A DNA stretch of 64,000 nucleotides from Rhodamnia argentea (Eukaryota; Streptophyta; Magnoliopsida; Myrtales; Myrtaceae): the NCBI RefSeq assembly GCF_020921035.1, contig NC_063150.1, forward strand, positions 13,020,001 through 13,084,000, in the 5' to 3' direction. The notes below the pieces were generated by a model. That model had not been told where the DNA came from, made no database searches, and was given only the letters and a program-made list of their open reading frames with translations. This document shows positions 1-11,527 of the stretch, in pieces. Positions within the stretch are counted from its first letter, which is position 1; each line of letters opens with the position of its first letter. Made by a program: the position numbers and the translations under genes.

Positions 1-186
1 ATCACCTTGTGTACCAAATGAACAAGTTCCTCCACCTCCGTCACCAAAAAAACCAATCACCTTTCTTTTTTACAAACCAATTCATAATGGGTCAAGAAAA
101 ACCCCTCCCGCCCAATTGATCTTCCAAAGCCATACACATGTGCCCCTAAAACATATCCGCCTCCTGTTTTGCCAAGCATCTATATG

Positions 187-1113
187 TTTCAGCCTGAAGA
201 ATTCCCTCCACTTCAGCCAGTGAGAGCTGAATCTAGCTCTTCAAACCTTTAGTTCCCTCCGTTGGAAAAATTCTCAAATCCTCAACAAAAATATTACCAT
301 GCACTCAAAATACCAGCTCCTCATGATGTTGACGCACATGGTAGAAGAAGAGGCCCAACTCCAGCAGAGACTATTTTAAACCGGCAAACTGGAAATGCCT
401 TGGCTCAAAATGTTGCATTTGACAAAGTTTCCACTCGAGTTGATCGAGTCGACCAATGCACTACGATGATAAAGAAGATGCTTGAAGATTTTCAAAAAAG
501 GCTTTATCTGCTTGAAACTCAGCAGATTCCTCACCATTATTTAGAGGATCGGACTCCGGAAATTGAGAAGCTAAGAAGAAAGATTAAGCTTCTTGAAGAC
601 CAGAAGGCACATCTTGAAAAACATCCGTATCAGCTTGATTTTTTCCAACAAAGTCCACTTTTTCCAGAATTCTTCCCATCTCGAATTGTCCCGGAATCAC
701 CACCATTCTCTGGATCATCTTCCTCTTTTGCAGTTGCTCTTGCAATTGCACCACCTTCTCCTAAGTCCAATGTTTTGGCCCTAAGAGCAAAATTGCAAGA
801 GATGGAGAAAGAAAAACAAAAGAGAAAATCCCATCCTCCAACTCCTTCAGCTCCTCCAAAACTTGAAGAATCACATCCCGATTCTCCTAAGCCACAAACC
901 TACTCCTACATGTTATCAAATCCCCTGGAAAGTTTTTTGAGGCACCGGATCCCTTCCATTTTTGCTATTAATTTGACTAATCCCCAAGAGGCATCTGACT
1001 CTGATTACGTTTCAAAAACCTTAAATACCGATATTCTTTCCTCTGCCTCTTCTGATACTTCTCCCGACAAAATTCAGTCGATTGCTGATATTATGATGGT
1101 CGATCCCACATAA
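187..1113 (+). pseudogene. Pararetroviral polyprotein, pre-coat region
   Basis: Reading frame rich in Pro, Ser and Lys, interrupted by a stop at 250-252 and ended by TAA at 1111-1113. It stays in the same frame as the coat region that follows, so it is one polyprotein split by nonsense changes. A heptad-like Leu/Lys/Glu stretch around 560-630 looks like a coiled coil, and basic proline-rich linkers follow. I cannot assign a definite viral domain. In petuvirus-type polyproteins this position lies between movement protein and coat protein. The movement protein is expected upstream, outside the window. Confidence 0.6.
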
Positions 1114-1128
1114 CCAAAAGAAGAGCAG

Positions 1129-1752
1129 ATGGAACCTGGGGTAACCATGCCTCAAGAACCGGGACATACACATACCCGTGTACCATCATCATCCTCCTCT
1201 AATGCCTTCTTCACCTTTGATGACCTTCCGTTCTACAAATGGCCCCATAGACTCCAAGAATTTCATACATGGATGACAGCTAGAAATTTAAAGGAGCACA
1301 ACATCTATGAAGTGCTCCTTGAGCTCACTAGCAGGCTTACGGGTTCATTAAGATACTGGTGGAATTCAACATCCGAACAAGATCAAATCATTCTATTAAC
1401 GATGAATTTTAACCAAGCCATTCATGTTATCCATACATATTTCATTGGCCAGCTAGGAAACACCAAGGAGCTCAAGAAGAAAAAGTTCTTTGAGCGTAAA
1501 TGTTGCTCCGCTTTTAAAAAAGACCTTGATCATCACTTTCGTGAGATGATCAAACTCTTTTATCACATTGGTGCATACGTAAACCTTAAACTTGTATTCA
1601 AGGCCTCCATCCCCAAAGAAATTGTAGATGAAGCAAATAAGATACTGCAAGCTCGACAAAAGCCTCTTGCAGAAGCTACTATGGGAGAAATTCAGCGGGC
1701 AGCCCATTTGGCCATTGAAGAAGCGTGTCACGGGAAAAAACTCTTCCAGTAA
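1129..1752 (+). pseudogene. Pararetroviral coat (capsid)-like region
   Basis: About 207 codons, in frame with the preceding region and closed by TAA at 1750-1752. The pattern of a short hydrophobic/Trp segment (KWPHRLQEF), then a helical segment with LTGSLRYWW, resembles the conserved capsid core of caulimovirids. The zinc knuckle follows within about 60 bases, as expected for the nucleic-acid-binding tail of the coat protein. Identification rests on remembered family patterns, so a profile search against caulimovirid coat proteins would settle it. Confidence 0.7.
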
Positions 1753-1809
1753 TTTCTACGCAGAAAGTTTCGTTCCTCCAAAACAAGAGGAAAGTAAAAA
1801 TCAAACAGG

Positions 1810-1851
1810 TGTTACATTTGCAACAAAAAAGGACACTTCGCATAAAAATGT
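1810..1851 (+). pseudogene. CCHC zinc knuckle with in-frame stop
   Basis: Spacing Cys-X2-Cys-X4-His-X4-Cys, the retroviral/pararetroviral zinc knuckle, in frame 1. A TAA at 1843-1845 falls between the His and the last Cys, so the motif is interrupted. It lies directly after the coat-like region, its normal place in caulimovirids. Confidence 0.85.
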
Positions 1852-2082
1852 CCACAGGCAAAGCACCGGGGAAGTTACAAGATTCAAAAGATTTCCACAA
1901 CTATTTGGATCTCTCTTAGTGATGAAGACATTGAATCCATCTTCTCGGTTGAAGATGAACCCTCATCCAAAACCCTTTGTGCCATAAAAGTCTATTCCTC
2001 CGATTCTGTTGATGCCCCAGGAGATATTTTTGCTATTTTCCCCAATTTTGACTCTTTCTATATCAAGCCCTCTATTTTTCAC

Positions 2083-2390
2083 TCACCTTATATCCCAGTT
2101 CAAATCTTTCTTCCCGACCAAGAAAGCCCCATTCAAGTGATTGCTCTCATAAACACTGGAGCTGCTACATCTCTTATGGACATTAAGGTCCTCCCAAAAG
2201 AATTTTGGATACCCTACACCAGGTATTGCGGTTCTACTTCTGGTGATACTTTTACGATAAAAGTTCGCGGCAAACCGATTACTCTTCAAATTTTCCTTTA
2301 GTGTTCAATCACCAAAAAAATTCTTGATTGCCCTTCTCATAATAAAGATCTCATTATAGGTTGGGACATTTTGGCCCAACTTCCATAGCT
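2083..2390 (+). pseudogene. Pararetroviral aspartic protease, catalytic Asp lost
   Basis: Frame 1 carries the retropepsin-like core. The catalytic Asp-Thr-Gly triad position at 2152-2160 reads Asn-Thr-Gly (AAC ACT GGA), followed by Ala-Ala-Thr. A later Ile-Ile-Gly-Trp-Asp block at about 2353 matches the conserved C-terminal part of the family. A TAG at 2299 and another just after 2385 break the frame. The Asp to Asn change alone would abolish catalysis. Confidence 0.8.
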
Positions 2391-2639
2391 CAAGATTGTT
2401 TCTGATGGAATTCAATTCAAGATCATTTTAAAGAGTTTGTGGACATTCGGTGACTCTTTATCATTCAGCCTGAAATCCTTGACCCAATCACCCAATCCCT
2501 TTTATCTTGTTGTGCATATTCACATTCCCAATTTTTCCAGAATTATTCTCATCCTCTTTGGACAAATCCAGAATTCTTTGTTTGCCTTCTATTCAAGAAA
2601 AATGAAAATGTCAATCCCACAAAGGCCAGTCATTCTAGA

Positions 2640-3398
2640 ATGAATCATGATCATCTTGCTCAAGCTCAAAAGGATTGCTTTGAGTTACTCTCTCAAGGAC
2701 TCATTGAGCCATCGGACTTACGGTGGGCATGTGAAGCTTTTTATGTTAACAAGAGAGCTGAGCAAAATTGTGGCAAACTCAAATTAGTCATAAATTATCA
2801 TCCCCTAAATCAGTTTATTCAAGATGATAAATTTCCCCTGCCACACAAAAATTCCTAGTTTTATAGCCTTGCTCAAGCCAAAATTTACTCCAAATTTGAC
2901 CTTAAAACAGGATTTTGGCAATTGGATATCGATCCGGAAGATAAACCCAAAACCGGGTTCTATATCCCGAACCAGCATTACGAGTAGAAAGTCCTTCCTT
3001 TTTTACTTAAAACCGCCCCCTCGTTGTTTCAAAAGGCCATGTACAAAATCTTTCAGCCCATACTGTCAAATACCCGGATTTACATTGATGACATCTTCCT
3101 TTATTCGGTTGATGAAGAATCCCATTGTAAACTTCTCACCTAGTTTGCTGACATTGTCAAAGCATATGGTATCATGCTTTCTCGGAAGAAGATTATAATT
3201 GCTCGGAAAGAGATAGAATTTCTCGGAATGCATCTCGGAGAAGGAATTTACTGCTCGGGACTCCATATTGCAGAAGACTTGTAAAAGTTTCCAGACGGTG
3301 ATTTCACAATCAACCAGGTACAAGCCTTTCTTGGTATTGTCAATTACTTTAGAGACTTTGCACCTAAAGTTTCAAAGGTATTACATCCTTTCCAAAAA
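2640..3398 (+). pseudogene. Pararetroviral reverse transcriptase
   Basis: Frame 3 holds RT motifs in order: a Leu-Ile-Glu-Pro-Ser segment and a Tyr-X-Pro-Leu-Asn segment (2640-2855), a Lys-X-Asp-Leu-Lys-X-Gly-Phe-Trp-Gln segment near 2890-2925, and the active-site YIDD at 3081-3092. A thumb/connection region follows with a Phe-Leu-Gly pattern. Stops at 2856, about 2985, 3138 and 3282 lie in the same frame, so decay is mainly by nonsense substitution. The frame differs from that of the protease, so a shift lies between about 2390 and 2640. Confidence 0.9.
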
Positions 3399-3902
3399 AT
3401 GTTGAAAAAAAATACACCACCTTGGGGACCAAAGCAAACCAAGACAGTTAAATATCTCAAGGAGATTCTCCAGCATCTTCCTCCTCTACGGATACCTTCC
3501 ACAAGAAAAGGAATTCTGCAGATTGATGCCAGTGATAAATATTGGGCAGCTATCCTCCTCGAAGAACTTAATGGTAAGCAAAAAATTTGTGCTTACAAAA
3601 ATGGTCTGTTCTCCAATGTAGAAATGCATTACTATTCCACTTTCAAGGAAATTTTCGCAGTAAAATATGGCATCAAAAAATTCGAATTTTATCTCATTGG
3701 TCACCATTTTCTTTTGGAAATGGACATGTCTTCATTTCCCCAAATGCTGAAATTCAAACAAAAACAAATTTCTCACCCACAGCTTTTAAGGTGGGTCAAA
3801 TGGTTTTCAAAATACTCTTTTGATTCTAAAACACATTTCAGAAAAGAAAATGGTCATTGTAGATTTTTTCTCCAAGCCCAAAGAACCCACTTCCTCTACT
3901 AA
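3399..3902 (+). pseudogene. Pararetroviral RNase H
   Basis: The longest open stretch of the RT/RNase H frame (167 codons). It has the RNase H pattern: Asp in Gln-Ile-Asp-Ala-Ser (about 3520), a Tyr/Ser/Thr-X-Phe-Lys-Glu segment (about 3637) supplying the Glu, and a later Met-Asp-Met segment. It continues directly from the reverse transcriptase in the same frame. No integrase follows, which supports a pararetrovirus over a Gypsy element. Confidence 0.85.
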
Positions 3903-4918
3903 CATGTATGTACGAAAGCAAGTCTCGAATAGCACTTTTCGTAATGTTAATATGAGAGAACATCGGTGTCCTTCGTATCAATATCCTCCTAATGTCCCCG
4001 ATCCGATTAAGCACAATCAGTTCTCTACAAACAACCTCCATCTCCAGTTTTGGCATTATCATTACCATATCTTTAAAGATTATGATGGTTTAATGTTAAA
4101 ACATGGTCTCAACTATGATTACCCTTTTATTCGATCCCTTCATTGATCTCTAGAAGAAGAATTCCCAAAAGAACTTAAATGGATGTTTTGATACATGTTT
4201 AATCTGTATCATATTGCCATAGAGTTTTCTACAGATAAAATCATCAGAGTTTTATCTCAAGCTCTTTTTGGAGATTATAAAACTCATGACTAGAGATACC
4301 TAATGGATATGCTCACATGGTTTCAACCCTTTCAAGCATGGAACAATTTATTCAAAATGCATAAACGAGTTGGAAGACCAGAGCCAAAGAGACACACAGT
4401 GGTCATTTTCCACAACCCGTGGTTCTTTACCGGACCTACAGGAGACGGAAGATCAAACGTTGCTTAAGTTGGCACTACAACTTTCAAGCCAGAACTCTCT
4501 AAGCAAAGTGCCCGAATTCATCAGACTTTCTCAAAATCAATTGCAGAAATTTCTTATGAATATAAAGAACTTCAGAGGATTTTGTATCAAGAAAACAAAG
4601 TTATCCCTCCCGAAGTTTGGCCATACTTAGCAAATTGTTCATGGGACAAACCAAATACACATCCAAGCACATTTCAAGCCCTTGAAAAATTTCAAAGGAA
4701 TCAACTAGACTCCTCCATGAATGAGGATTCTCAAAGCTCTCAAGACCCGTGAGGTGGTCCATTGTCTCGAGAGCCCTACGAACTTCCTCAACCAGTGCTC
4801 AATCAAAATATCCTATCCAGTTCAAGAGATGTTCCGTCTAGCTTAAGTGGGATCCTTGATGACCCAGAAGCCGACAAACTAGAGGCAGAAAGATGGCCCG
4901 GACAGCTCAAACAGTGAC
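3903..4918 (+). pseudogene. Possible pararetroviral second ORF, broken
   Basis: Coding-like sequence in several short frames follows RNase H and ends with a Glu/Asp-rich tail and TGA at about 4916-4918. Open pieces include 3820-4146 and 4370-4630. Florendoviruses often carry an ORF of unknown function at this position. I recognise no domain, so the viral assignment rests on position and on the non-coding promoter-like segment that begins right after. Confidence 0.45.
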
Positions 4919-5135
4919 GATGCAAATTATTACCCTTCATGATCGGATATCAATTTCATCCGACTCAGCTTGTCTATCGTGATAAGTATGTATGTAATGT
5001 GTGCTACAATAATTGACTGCTTGTGGTTAAAAGAGTGGTTGTAATGGTTGTCAATCAGTCAATCGTGTTAATTATGTTGTACCCACTAGGATGAATCTCA
5101 ATTATTGAGCATCCAATGTAAAAGAGTGTCGTTGC

Positions 5136-5145
5136 CTATAAAAGG
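5136..5145 (+). promoter_or_regulatory. Pararetroviral promoter TATA box
   Basis: CTATAAAAGG stands in the non-coding segment after the last viral frame, where caulimovirids carry the promoter of the pregenomic RNA. The sequence just downstream (5160-5260) resembles a transcribed leader. Activity cannot be judged from sequence. Confidence 0.6.
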
Positions 5146-5599
5146 CCCCCTCATGTAATGTGTTCGGCAGAGCTGCTAAACTCAATGCTCGCCTTCGGAA
5201 ATATTAGTGTGATTTCCAAAACCATGATCCACTAAATTCTCTTCTCTTCTCTTCCAGCAGTATTTCAAGAGTTAGAATCCATTTGTTAATTTAACAAGAC
5301 GATTTGGTTCAGTATGCTCTCCACTTGCCACTTCTTCGTAGAACCCGTGGATCAGAAATATCTGATATCTCAAGGGTTGAGCTTCAAGAATGAATTTAGA
5401 AGCTAACAGGCAGATCCTTCGGAATCGCCCGCAGAGGACCATATGGGATTAGCATACTTACTTCTTGATTCAAGCGTACGAAATCTGGTTGCATGGAATG
5501 TGTGGTGTTATCTTGCGTTTCATGCCCGCATGTTCTGGGTATCTAGTCCCGCTTGAATAAATGATTGAATCGCATGTAAGTTGATGAGTTATTTGTTTC

Positions 5600-6060
5600 A
5601 CTATTGAGTGTTGGGCTCACTCTTTATGGTTAACCACTTTTTAGATAAGTAAGTATAACGATTCCTCCCGCCATCTCTATCCTTCGTTATGGTGCTCTTG
5701 TGAAATTTGTACATACTTGGAAAGAGTACTACAACCCGAGTTTCCTGCTGAACAATTTTGTGTTTTGATCTCAGTGATTTGGATAGATGTGGGCTTATCT
5801 GAAGTGTTAATTCCACTTCATTTCGTATCTTTGTTTATGTTGGATTCGTCTGGTCATCTATCTGGTCCTATGCTATTCATGCCCTTGGATAACGATAGCA
5901 AAGACGACCATGGAGTGGCATAGTAGAAGTGTTTGGAGTTATGGAACAGTTGGCTGCATAGGCAGGCTTATACTTTTCGACTTGGCCACAAAATAGTAAA
6001 GACGTGGACAAGGGTCATGGTGGTGAAGATGGATAATGTAAGGTAGTCATTTGGTGTTTT
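5600..6060. other. Intergenic stretch, nothing recognised
   Basis: Only short open frames on both strands, with no motif and no splice structure that I can support. Confidence 0.5.
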
Positions 6061-6550
6061 GTCCCAAGTGTTTCCATTAATTTCCTGATGACGAAAATTA
6101 ATATCCTGCTCAATGTAGTAGTCGCCTACTTTGCCACATTTAGCTCAATCTCCACAGATTAAAGCTTAATGTAAATATAGTGTGGAACTTCAATTTTATA
6201 GTAGCCTAGTGGGAATCATCTGTTTTCACCGAACTTTAACGCATTTGCTTCGCTGGTTTCTGCTTTGATGTGGACATTAGTGTGCAAGAGTCAGGATTTG
6301 GTAGCAGAAAGACCAGCCACAAATCACAACCGGAAAAAAATTTCGCACACAATCTGTTTCCCTGGAAAGGTAACAGAGATCCGGTTTTTAAAGAGCAAAT
6401 TGTGGCTCATTCATGTGATGGATAGGAAGGTACCACAAAGATAAAAACACCATTTAACGAAGTTAACTATTCAGACGAATGCCCTTAAGGCAGTCTTGAC
6501 ATGGGAAGAACTGTTTTTGAGCCATTAAATTTATGGTTTCATTATGGAGT
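6060..6550 (+). repeat. Cluster repeat T, copy 1
   Basis: A segment of about 450 bases found four times in the window (also near 17490-17890, 25130-25640 and 31800-32200). Shared landmarks are a 'cctgatgac' start, 'tttagctc', 'ttttatag' (a TATAAAA on the minus strand), 'ctgtttccctgg', and an end near 'gagccat...atggtttc'. In the other three copies it directly follows a fragment of the IDM2-like gene. Here no such fragment precedes it, so this is the outlying end of the duplicated cluster. Confidence 0.75.
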
Positions 6551-8435
6551 TACCAGAAGCAGGACCAACTCGTTTCAACTCCTATTATCGACTCCTGATT
6601 CCCATACAAAGAGCTCACAATCCTGGTCGTCGTTTTCATCGATGGGTAACCGCCGGCGATTCCTCGTCACCACAACCATTCTCTCTCGTTTCTCATACGG
6701 CAATATCGATGGCCACTTCAAGATCGGCTCAATTCATCACTGGAATTTTTCACCGCTACTGGTCCAGATATCCAAAGAAAATGAAGTGGAGCCGAATCTC
6801 CCTCCGTTGTTCTTCTTCTGCTCATCTCTTGAGCATCGCAATTCCAACTTCGATTAGTCTCGATTTGGCATTACTTAGTTAAAGCTTCTCCATCTTACTC
6901 GAGGTGGAAACAATAGTGGCTGAGCACCTCCATCGTGATTGGGTTGCTGGATTCCATGTTGTCTGGCTACTGTTATTGTAGCTCCGGTGTGATCATGATC
7001 ATATTGTTTCATTTTCGATTGAGATTTTGAATTGCATACATATGTAGATGTTTCCATGCTAATTCTTGAGCTTCATTTTCAAGGATAGCCTGAATCGAGC
7101 CATGGATATGCTCGTTGATCTCGCATTGCATTTGAAGCAATGCGTCATGATCAGAGGAGAGCATCCATGAATGATGCTTGATCGAAGTCAAATTCTTCGT
7201 TTCAATGTCAATCATTCGATTGCTGTAAAAGTTAAGTGGTCTCCATTTCTCTAATTTTGATTTCAAATTTATTGGATTCACTGATGTTCTTGTTGTTCTT
7301 ATTGTACATGCTCAGAAGTATGTTGATTTCTTGGCTACGAGTGTCGTACAAGTTCAAAACATACCGGATTCTTGGCTACGAATGATGTGCACAATCATAA
7401 TATGATTTAGTCATGGTCATAAGTGTTGTCTGAGACTTAGATTTGCTGGATTCATGTCCATGCCTGACGTCCATATTCATTTATTGTTCAACCAACAATC
7501 TTCATGACTTGTCTATGTGTTATCTCGGTCATATGAGTTGAGATGAGGAATCCATGTTAATTTCGAGGGAGAAAATCATGTTGTCATGCTTGAATTTGCT
7601 GAAATTAAAAGACTGCCCGTTCCTGTACAAGCATTGATGATCTTGATTTCACTTCATTGTTCTTTGTTGCTTGTTCCTACGATGGTCTACGACAGTGGTT
7701 GATGAGAAGTTGATGTGGAGTCATTCATTCGAGTCCTCACCCGTGGTGATGTTCATGGTCTGCGCTTCTACATGTCTACTCTTCCTGTACGCATTTGCCT
7801 ATGGTAATGGCTATGATTAGAAGTGATGTTGATTTTGCCGGCTTTTGATGAGGATGAACTTTGTTGGTTCTTTAAATTTTATGGTTTTCTGTGATTTGAG
7901 TTTTGAAAAAGTTGTTAAAGTATTACTTCTGGATGAGATTGAGAAATTTCCAATAATTTCGTTTTTTTGTAAAAATCCGAGCTCGTTTCATCGAAGTAGT
8001 CTCAAGCCCAAATTAGAAAAAAACTTTCCAGTTTTGATCCAAAATTGTGCATATTCGCATGCCGATTTTGTTTTGCAAAAATAAGATAGTTCCAGTCAGT
8101 TTTTTCTTTTTTTGGTTGGTTATAAACTCAAAGAATAAAGTTGTTCAGAATGGTTTCAATTGCCAATCTGGAAAGTTTGAGGTCATTTCAGCTTGATTTA
8201 GAGGTCCTTCTGTGCAAAATATTGGATAAAGTCAATTTGGCCTACAAAACAGTTTTGTAGTTACGTCCCTTGGAGAAATCTGTAAATTTGGTACAGTTCA
8301 AGGGCTTATTTGCAAAAATCCAAAGAATGAAAGTCGAAGAGGATAGTTAGGAATTTTTTCATATTTTTCTGCAGTTTTCAAAAGTAGGGTGCGAACCGGG
8401 TCAAATTTTGTGCAGTGTGTCAATCTGGTCAAATT
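6550..8435. other. Intergenic stretch, no gene supported
   Basis: Several open frames of 60-118 codons on both strands (for example 6501-6857 and 7009-7281), none with a recognisable domain. The stretch 7840-8435 is AT-rich and resembles decayed transposon sequence, without a diagnostic motif. Confidence 0.45.
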
Positions 8436-8437
8436 CG

Positions 8438-9060
8438 GATTTTTTTTTTTTTTGGTTGAATAAGGATATTTCATTTGCTAATTAAGAGTTTGTAATACAT
8501 AAACATAAGTCTCAGCACAAATTATATTCCAAAGTGGTTCAGGAGGAGAGGTAAGCCAATCTAGGACTAAGCACCTGTTACGTTGGGCCTTCACCAACCA
8601 GGATGCGGCTTTATTCGCTTCTCGGCTACAGTACTCTAGAGAAAGATCAACAAAGCCCAGCAACTTTGACTTGGTCTCAGTGATAAGTTGGTGCGCTTCC
8701 CATGTGAAGTGATCTACTCTCTTCATAGTCTGAACCAAGCTTAGATTATCTGACTCCAAGTAGATTTTTTGTCCTCTTCGTGCGACCAAGAAGTCTAGGG
8801 TTAATTGAGTTTGAATTGGGTTAAGTGTACTCCCTAATCCTTATAAAGACACCTGAATCATTTCATTTGGATTTCGTTTGAGTGGTGAATTACTTGATGA
8901 ATGGAATATGTCCATAATTAACAAGTAATCCATATGGCTCACTAATTGATTGATTGCCTCCCAACTTGATCTGGTGCACCCGAGCACACTCGCTTGCATC
9001 CCATAGCAAAAAAAATTCATCTTGCTGCTCCACACTGTCACCCAAGGCCTCAATCATGTT
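8438..9060 (-). mobile_element. LINE (non-LTR retrotransposon) 3' end fragment
   Basis: On the minus strand 8789-8478 encodes an RNase H-like segment of the plant 'RVT_3' type: Glu-Ser-Asp-Asn near the start, a middle Arg-Glu-Ala-Asn-Lys-Ala-Ala block, and a Trp-Leu-Thr-Ser-Pro-Pro-Glu-Pro-Leu-Trp tail typical of the C-terminus of LINE-type ORF2 proteins. The minus strand then runs into a poly(A) tract, seen as a T-run at about 8439-8453 on the plus strand, as a LINE 3' end should. The reverse transcriptase is absent, so the copy is 5' truncated. The upstream edge near 9060 is a guess. Confidence 0.7.
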
Positions 9061-9159
9061 TGACCAACCGCCACGGTAGTCGTGTTATGACGTTTGCGAC
9101 GTGTCATCTTGTCAAGCTTTTCATTTCCAAAGATGTATTATATATATAATAAAACCAAC

Positions 9160-9850
9160 CAAATAGGAAGGAAGCAGTCTAATAAAAGAGCTATATGGCA
9201 TCTAGGAAATAATGAAAAACACTAGTTGTGGAAGTGCTGTCCACTATCTAAGAATAGTTTTAAGGTACGTCTGTGATCATAAATGCTATGGAAGAATTCC
9301 TTTCCAGACAAAGCGCCAATGTCCAGTTCCAATTTCCATTCTATGATACCAATTGCAGCCCGAACACCTATAAATATAGTTAGTGACCAGTATTCCAACA
9401 AAACCATCACTCTTAGAGAGAAGGAATAATAAAATAATATTAATAAGCGAGGCCAACCCGTGATATTTGCAGTATAGGCAAAATTCCTTAGCTTTGTCTT
9501 TGATGGCGTCACTTTTGGAGCATCAGATTTTGCATATATCATGGTTTTGGCATCCATTATTAGCATTGCTTCATTATTCCTTCTCTCTAGGAGTCATGGT
9601 TTCGTTGGAATATGGGTTGATCTAACTATATTTATGGGTCTTCGAACAGTAAGTGGTACGTGGAGAATGAGAACTGGAACTAGACCTTGACACTTCCTCA
9701 AGAAAGGACTTCTTCCACAGCATTCGTGATTACAAACATAACTTAAAGCTATTCTTACGTAATGGACACCACTTCCACAACTAGTGTTTTTCATTATTTC
9801 CATAGGTGCCCTATATATCTTAACACTAAGCTGCTATCCCGACCCTCCTT
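9160..9850. repeat. Long imperfect inverted repeat (foldback)
   Basis: About 9160-9455 and 9550-9850 are reverse complements at roughly four positions in five, by eye. Matching blocks include 'aataatgaaaaacactag', 'ttgtggaagtg', 'gtaagaatag' against 'ctaagaatag', 'ataaatatagttag' and 'agagagaaggaataat'. The spacer is about 95 bases. An RNA read through it would fold into a stem of around 300 base pairs. Both arms carry a TATAAATA-like box, so it may be an inverted duplication of a promoter, or a foldback/MITE element. Confidence 0.8.
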
Positions 9851-9984
9851 TCGGGTTTCCTCTTGTGGAAACAATAAGAGAAAGAGTTCGGGGATATTGA
9901 ATAAGGGAGGCCAACGACCCATTGATCAGGCGCGGGCTCCTCCAAGCTCATATGTCGCTTTATGTTGGATTTTCATTTGAAGTT

Positions 9985-10140
9985 CTTTTAAACCTATAGA
10001 TTTCTAGGAGTCACCACTAGCAATTTTTGCGGATCGGCTAGAACCCAAACAAGATGCAGGAGGTTCGTCTCGTTTCCTCCACAACTAGAGACTCTAGACT
10101 CAGAAACTTGATTACATTAATGCCTATTTACGCCCTTTCA
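9985..10140 (-). repeat. Possible LTR fragment
   Basis: The block 'aggagtcaccactagc' followed by 'ttttgcggatcggctagaac' resembles, in reverse orientation, the 'agtggcggctcctaaat' block near the end of the solo LTR at 26780-29199. This suggests a decayed piece of a related Gypsy-type LTR. The match is short. Confidence 0.35.
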
Positions 10141-11500
10141 GCACCAACTAATTTGGAAGGTTGTTTATCTATGTGATCATTCGTTCTTTTTTATCAATAA
10201 CGAAGGCATTACCAATTCTAAATTGACAGGCAAATGATTAAGGTACTAGTGCTAGCCTAATCTAGAAAAGAAATTAACAAGCAATGTATTGAAGTGTGGT
10301 GCCGAAATGAACAACCAAGTAATTAAAAGCATACGTGTAAATGTGCAAGAAATGAAAACCAATACAAGTCGAGCAAAGAATATACATGGCCATGTTATAA
10401 GCCCGAGGACATGATCGCCATGAGCTAAAATCAAATCTAAGTTCTATCTCCTTGCCTAAAAGATTGGCTTCCCAAAATATTAGACTATGTCAAGGGAATT
10501 TGCAGAGAAAGTTAACTATCCATACGAGGACATAGGGACTCGGGCTGGGCTCCCGAGACCCGGTCCGAATAAGCACCGAACCTGGTCCCGCCGAGCCGAA
10601 CCGGCCCGCGAGTGAGCTCCCACACTGAGCCCAAACTCAACCTAGGCTTTCTCCTATTCGCTGAATTCGTCCAGCCCAACTCAAGGCTCTGAGCCCAGAT
10701 CCTATCCCCGGCCCAACTAAGCCCACAACAAGATCCATAAGCCCTGTTTTTAACTTAAAAAACCAAATCAAGTCCAAGTCTACCAATACCCATCTCAAGA
10801 TCCATATGCCCTGTTTCTATTCATCGCTCCCCTTGGAGGCAGCGGTTTTACTGCTAAAAGCTTAATAAACAGATTAGTAAAACTTTTAACGATTTTTATA
10901 GATCTAGATCATCGCCAAGCCGAGTACTGTTGCTGCCAACAGCCAAAATCACCAACCAACTTCATTGCTAACCAACGCCATCCGGCGCCACCCCCCATCA
11001 AACTCCAATCATTCAAGATTTATGACCGCGGTATCACGAGGACGGCCAGCAAATGAACAAGAAAACTTCGCGATGGTGAGAGGAACTCACTTACAAACCT
11101 GCATTTTTGGGGAATTATCAAGCGCAACATCCATCCCCATGTCATTCCTCATCGATGACCATCATTCATCGGCACAAATAGATCTGGAAATAGAACAAAA
11201 ACATGGAGTCAGCGATACTCTTGGTGACAATGACATTTGGCAGGAATCATCAGGCTCAAGAACTTATTGGTACGCACTCAAAGTAATCCACAACTGGAGG
11301 TCAACTGCCACGGATCCCCTTTTTCATCGAATAGGTGGTGGGCAATCGGTTGGATTATTTATGCACGAAATTCAGGCAACGACTCGTGCTAAAAACTATG
11401 AATGACATTACTGGGAACTTGAATCATGAAACCCTCCACAAATCAACACAGACATAGCAGATTTTGGGAGAGCACAGGTTTGGCTTTTCTTCTAAAAGTG
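10140..11500. other. Intergenic, low-complexity GC-rich patch, no gene supported
   Basis: 10530-10720 is a C/G-rich patch with repeated 'gccc', 'gagccc' and 'ccgag' words, as in decayed LTR or satellite-like sequence. The plus-strand frame at 10965-11405 (146 codons) has no recognisable domain. The minus strand shows a small open piece ending in a donor-like 'CAG|GTTTGT' near 11088, but nothing long enough to call. Confidence 0.4.
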
Positions 11501-11527
11501 ACCAAGAGTCGGGCAGGGGATTCTTAC

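Larger units (their letters stand above)
1..5600 (+). mobile_element. Endogenous pararetrovirus (Caulimoviridae), decayed
   Basis: Integrated relic of a plant dsDNA reverse-transcribing virus. In order, the + strand shows a coiled-coil-rich region, a coat-protein-like region, a CCHC zinc knuckle, an aspartic protease, reverse transcriptase with YIDD, RNase H, a further coding-like stretch ending near 4918, then a non-coding segment with a TATA box. No integrase and no LTR are seen, which separates it from Gypsy elements. A separate ORF after RNase H fits florendoviruses, while one long polyprotein frame also fits petuviruses. Frame 1 (from 187 to about 2390) is broken by stops at 250, 1111, 1750, 1843 and 2299. 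The RT/RNase H part lies in frame 3 and has further stops. It cannot encode a functional product. The left border lies outside the window and the right border was not found. Confidence 0.85.

Noticed and set aside
1453..1900. Minus-strand open frames opposite the coat/zinc-knuckle region
   Set aside because: They are shadows of the viral plus-strand coding region and show no domain.
10965..11405. Plus-strand 146-codon frame as a gene
   Set aside because: No domain and no splice signals; the opposite strand looks more gene-like.
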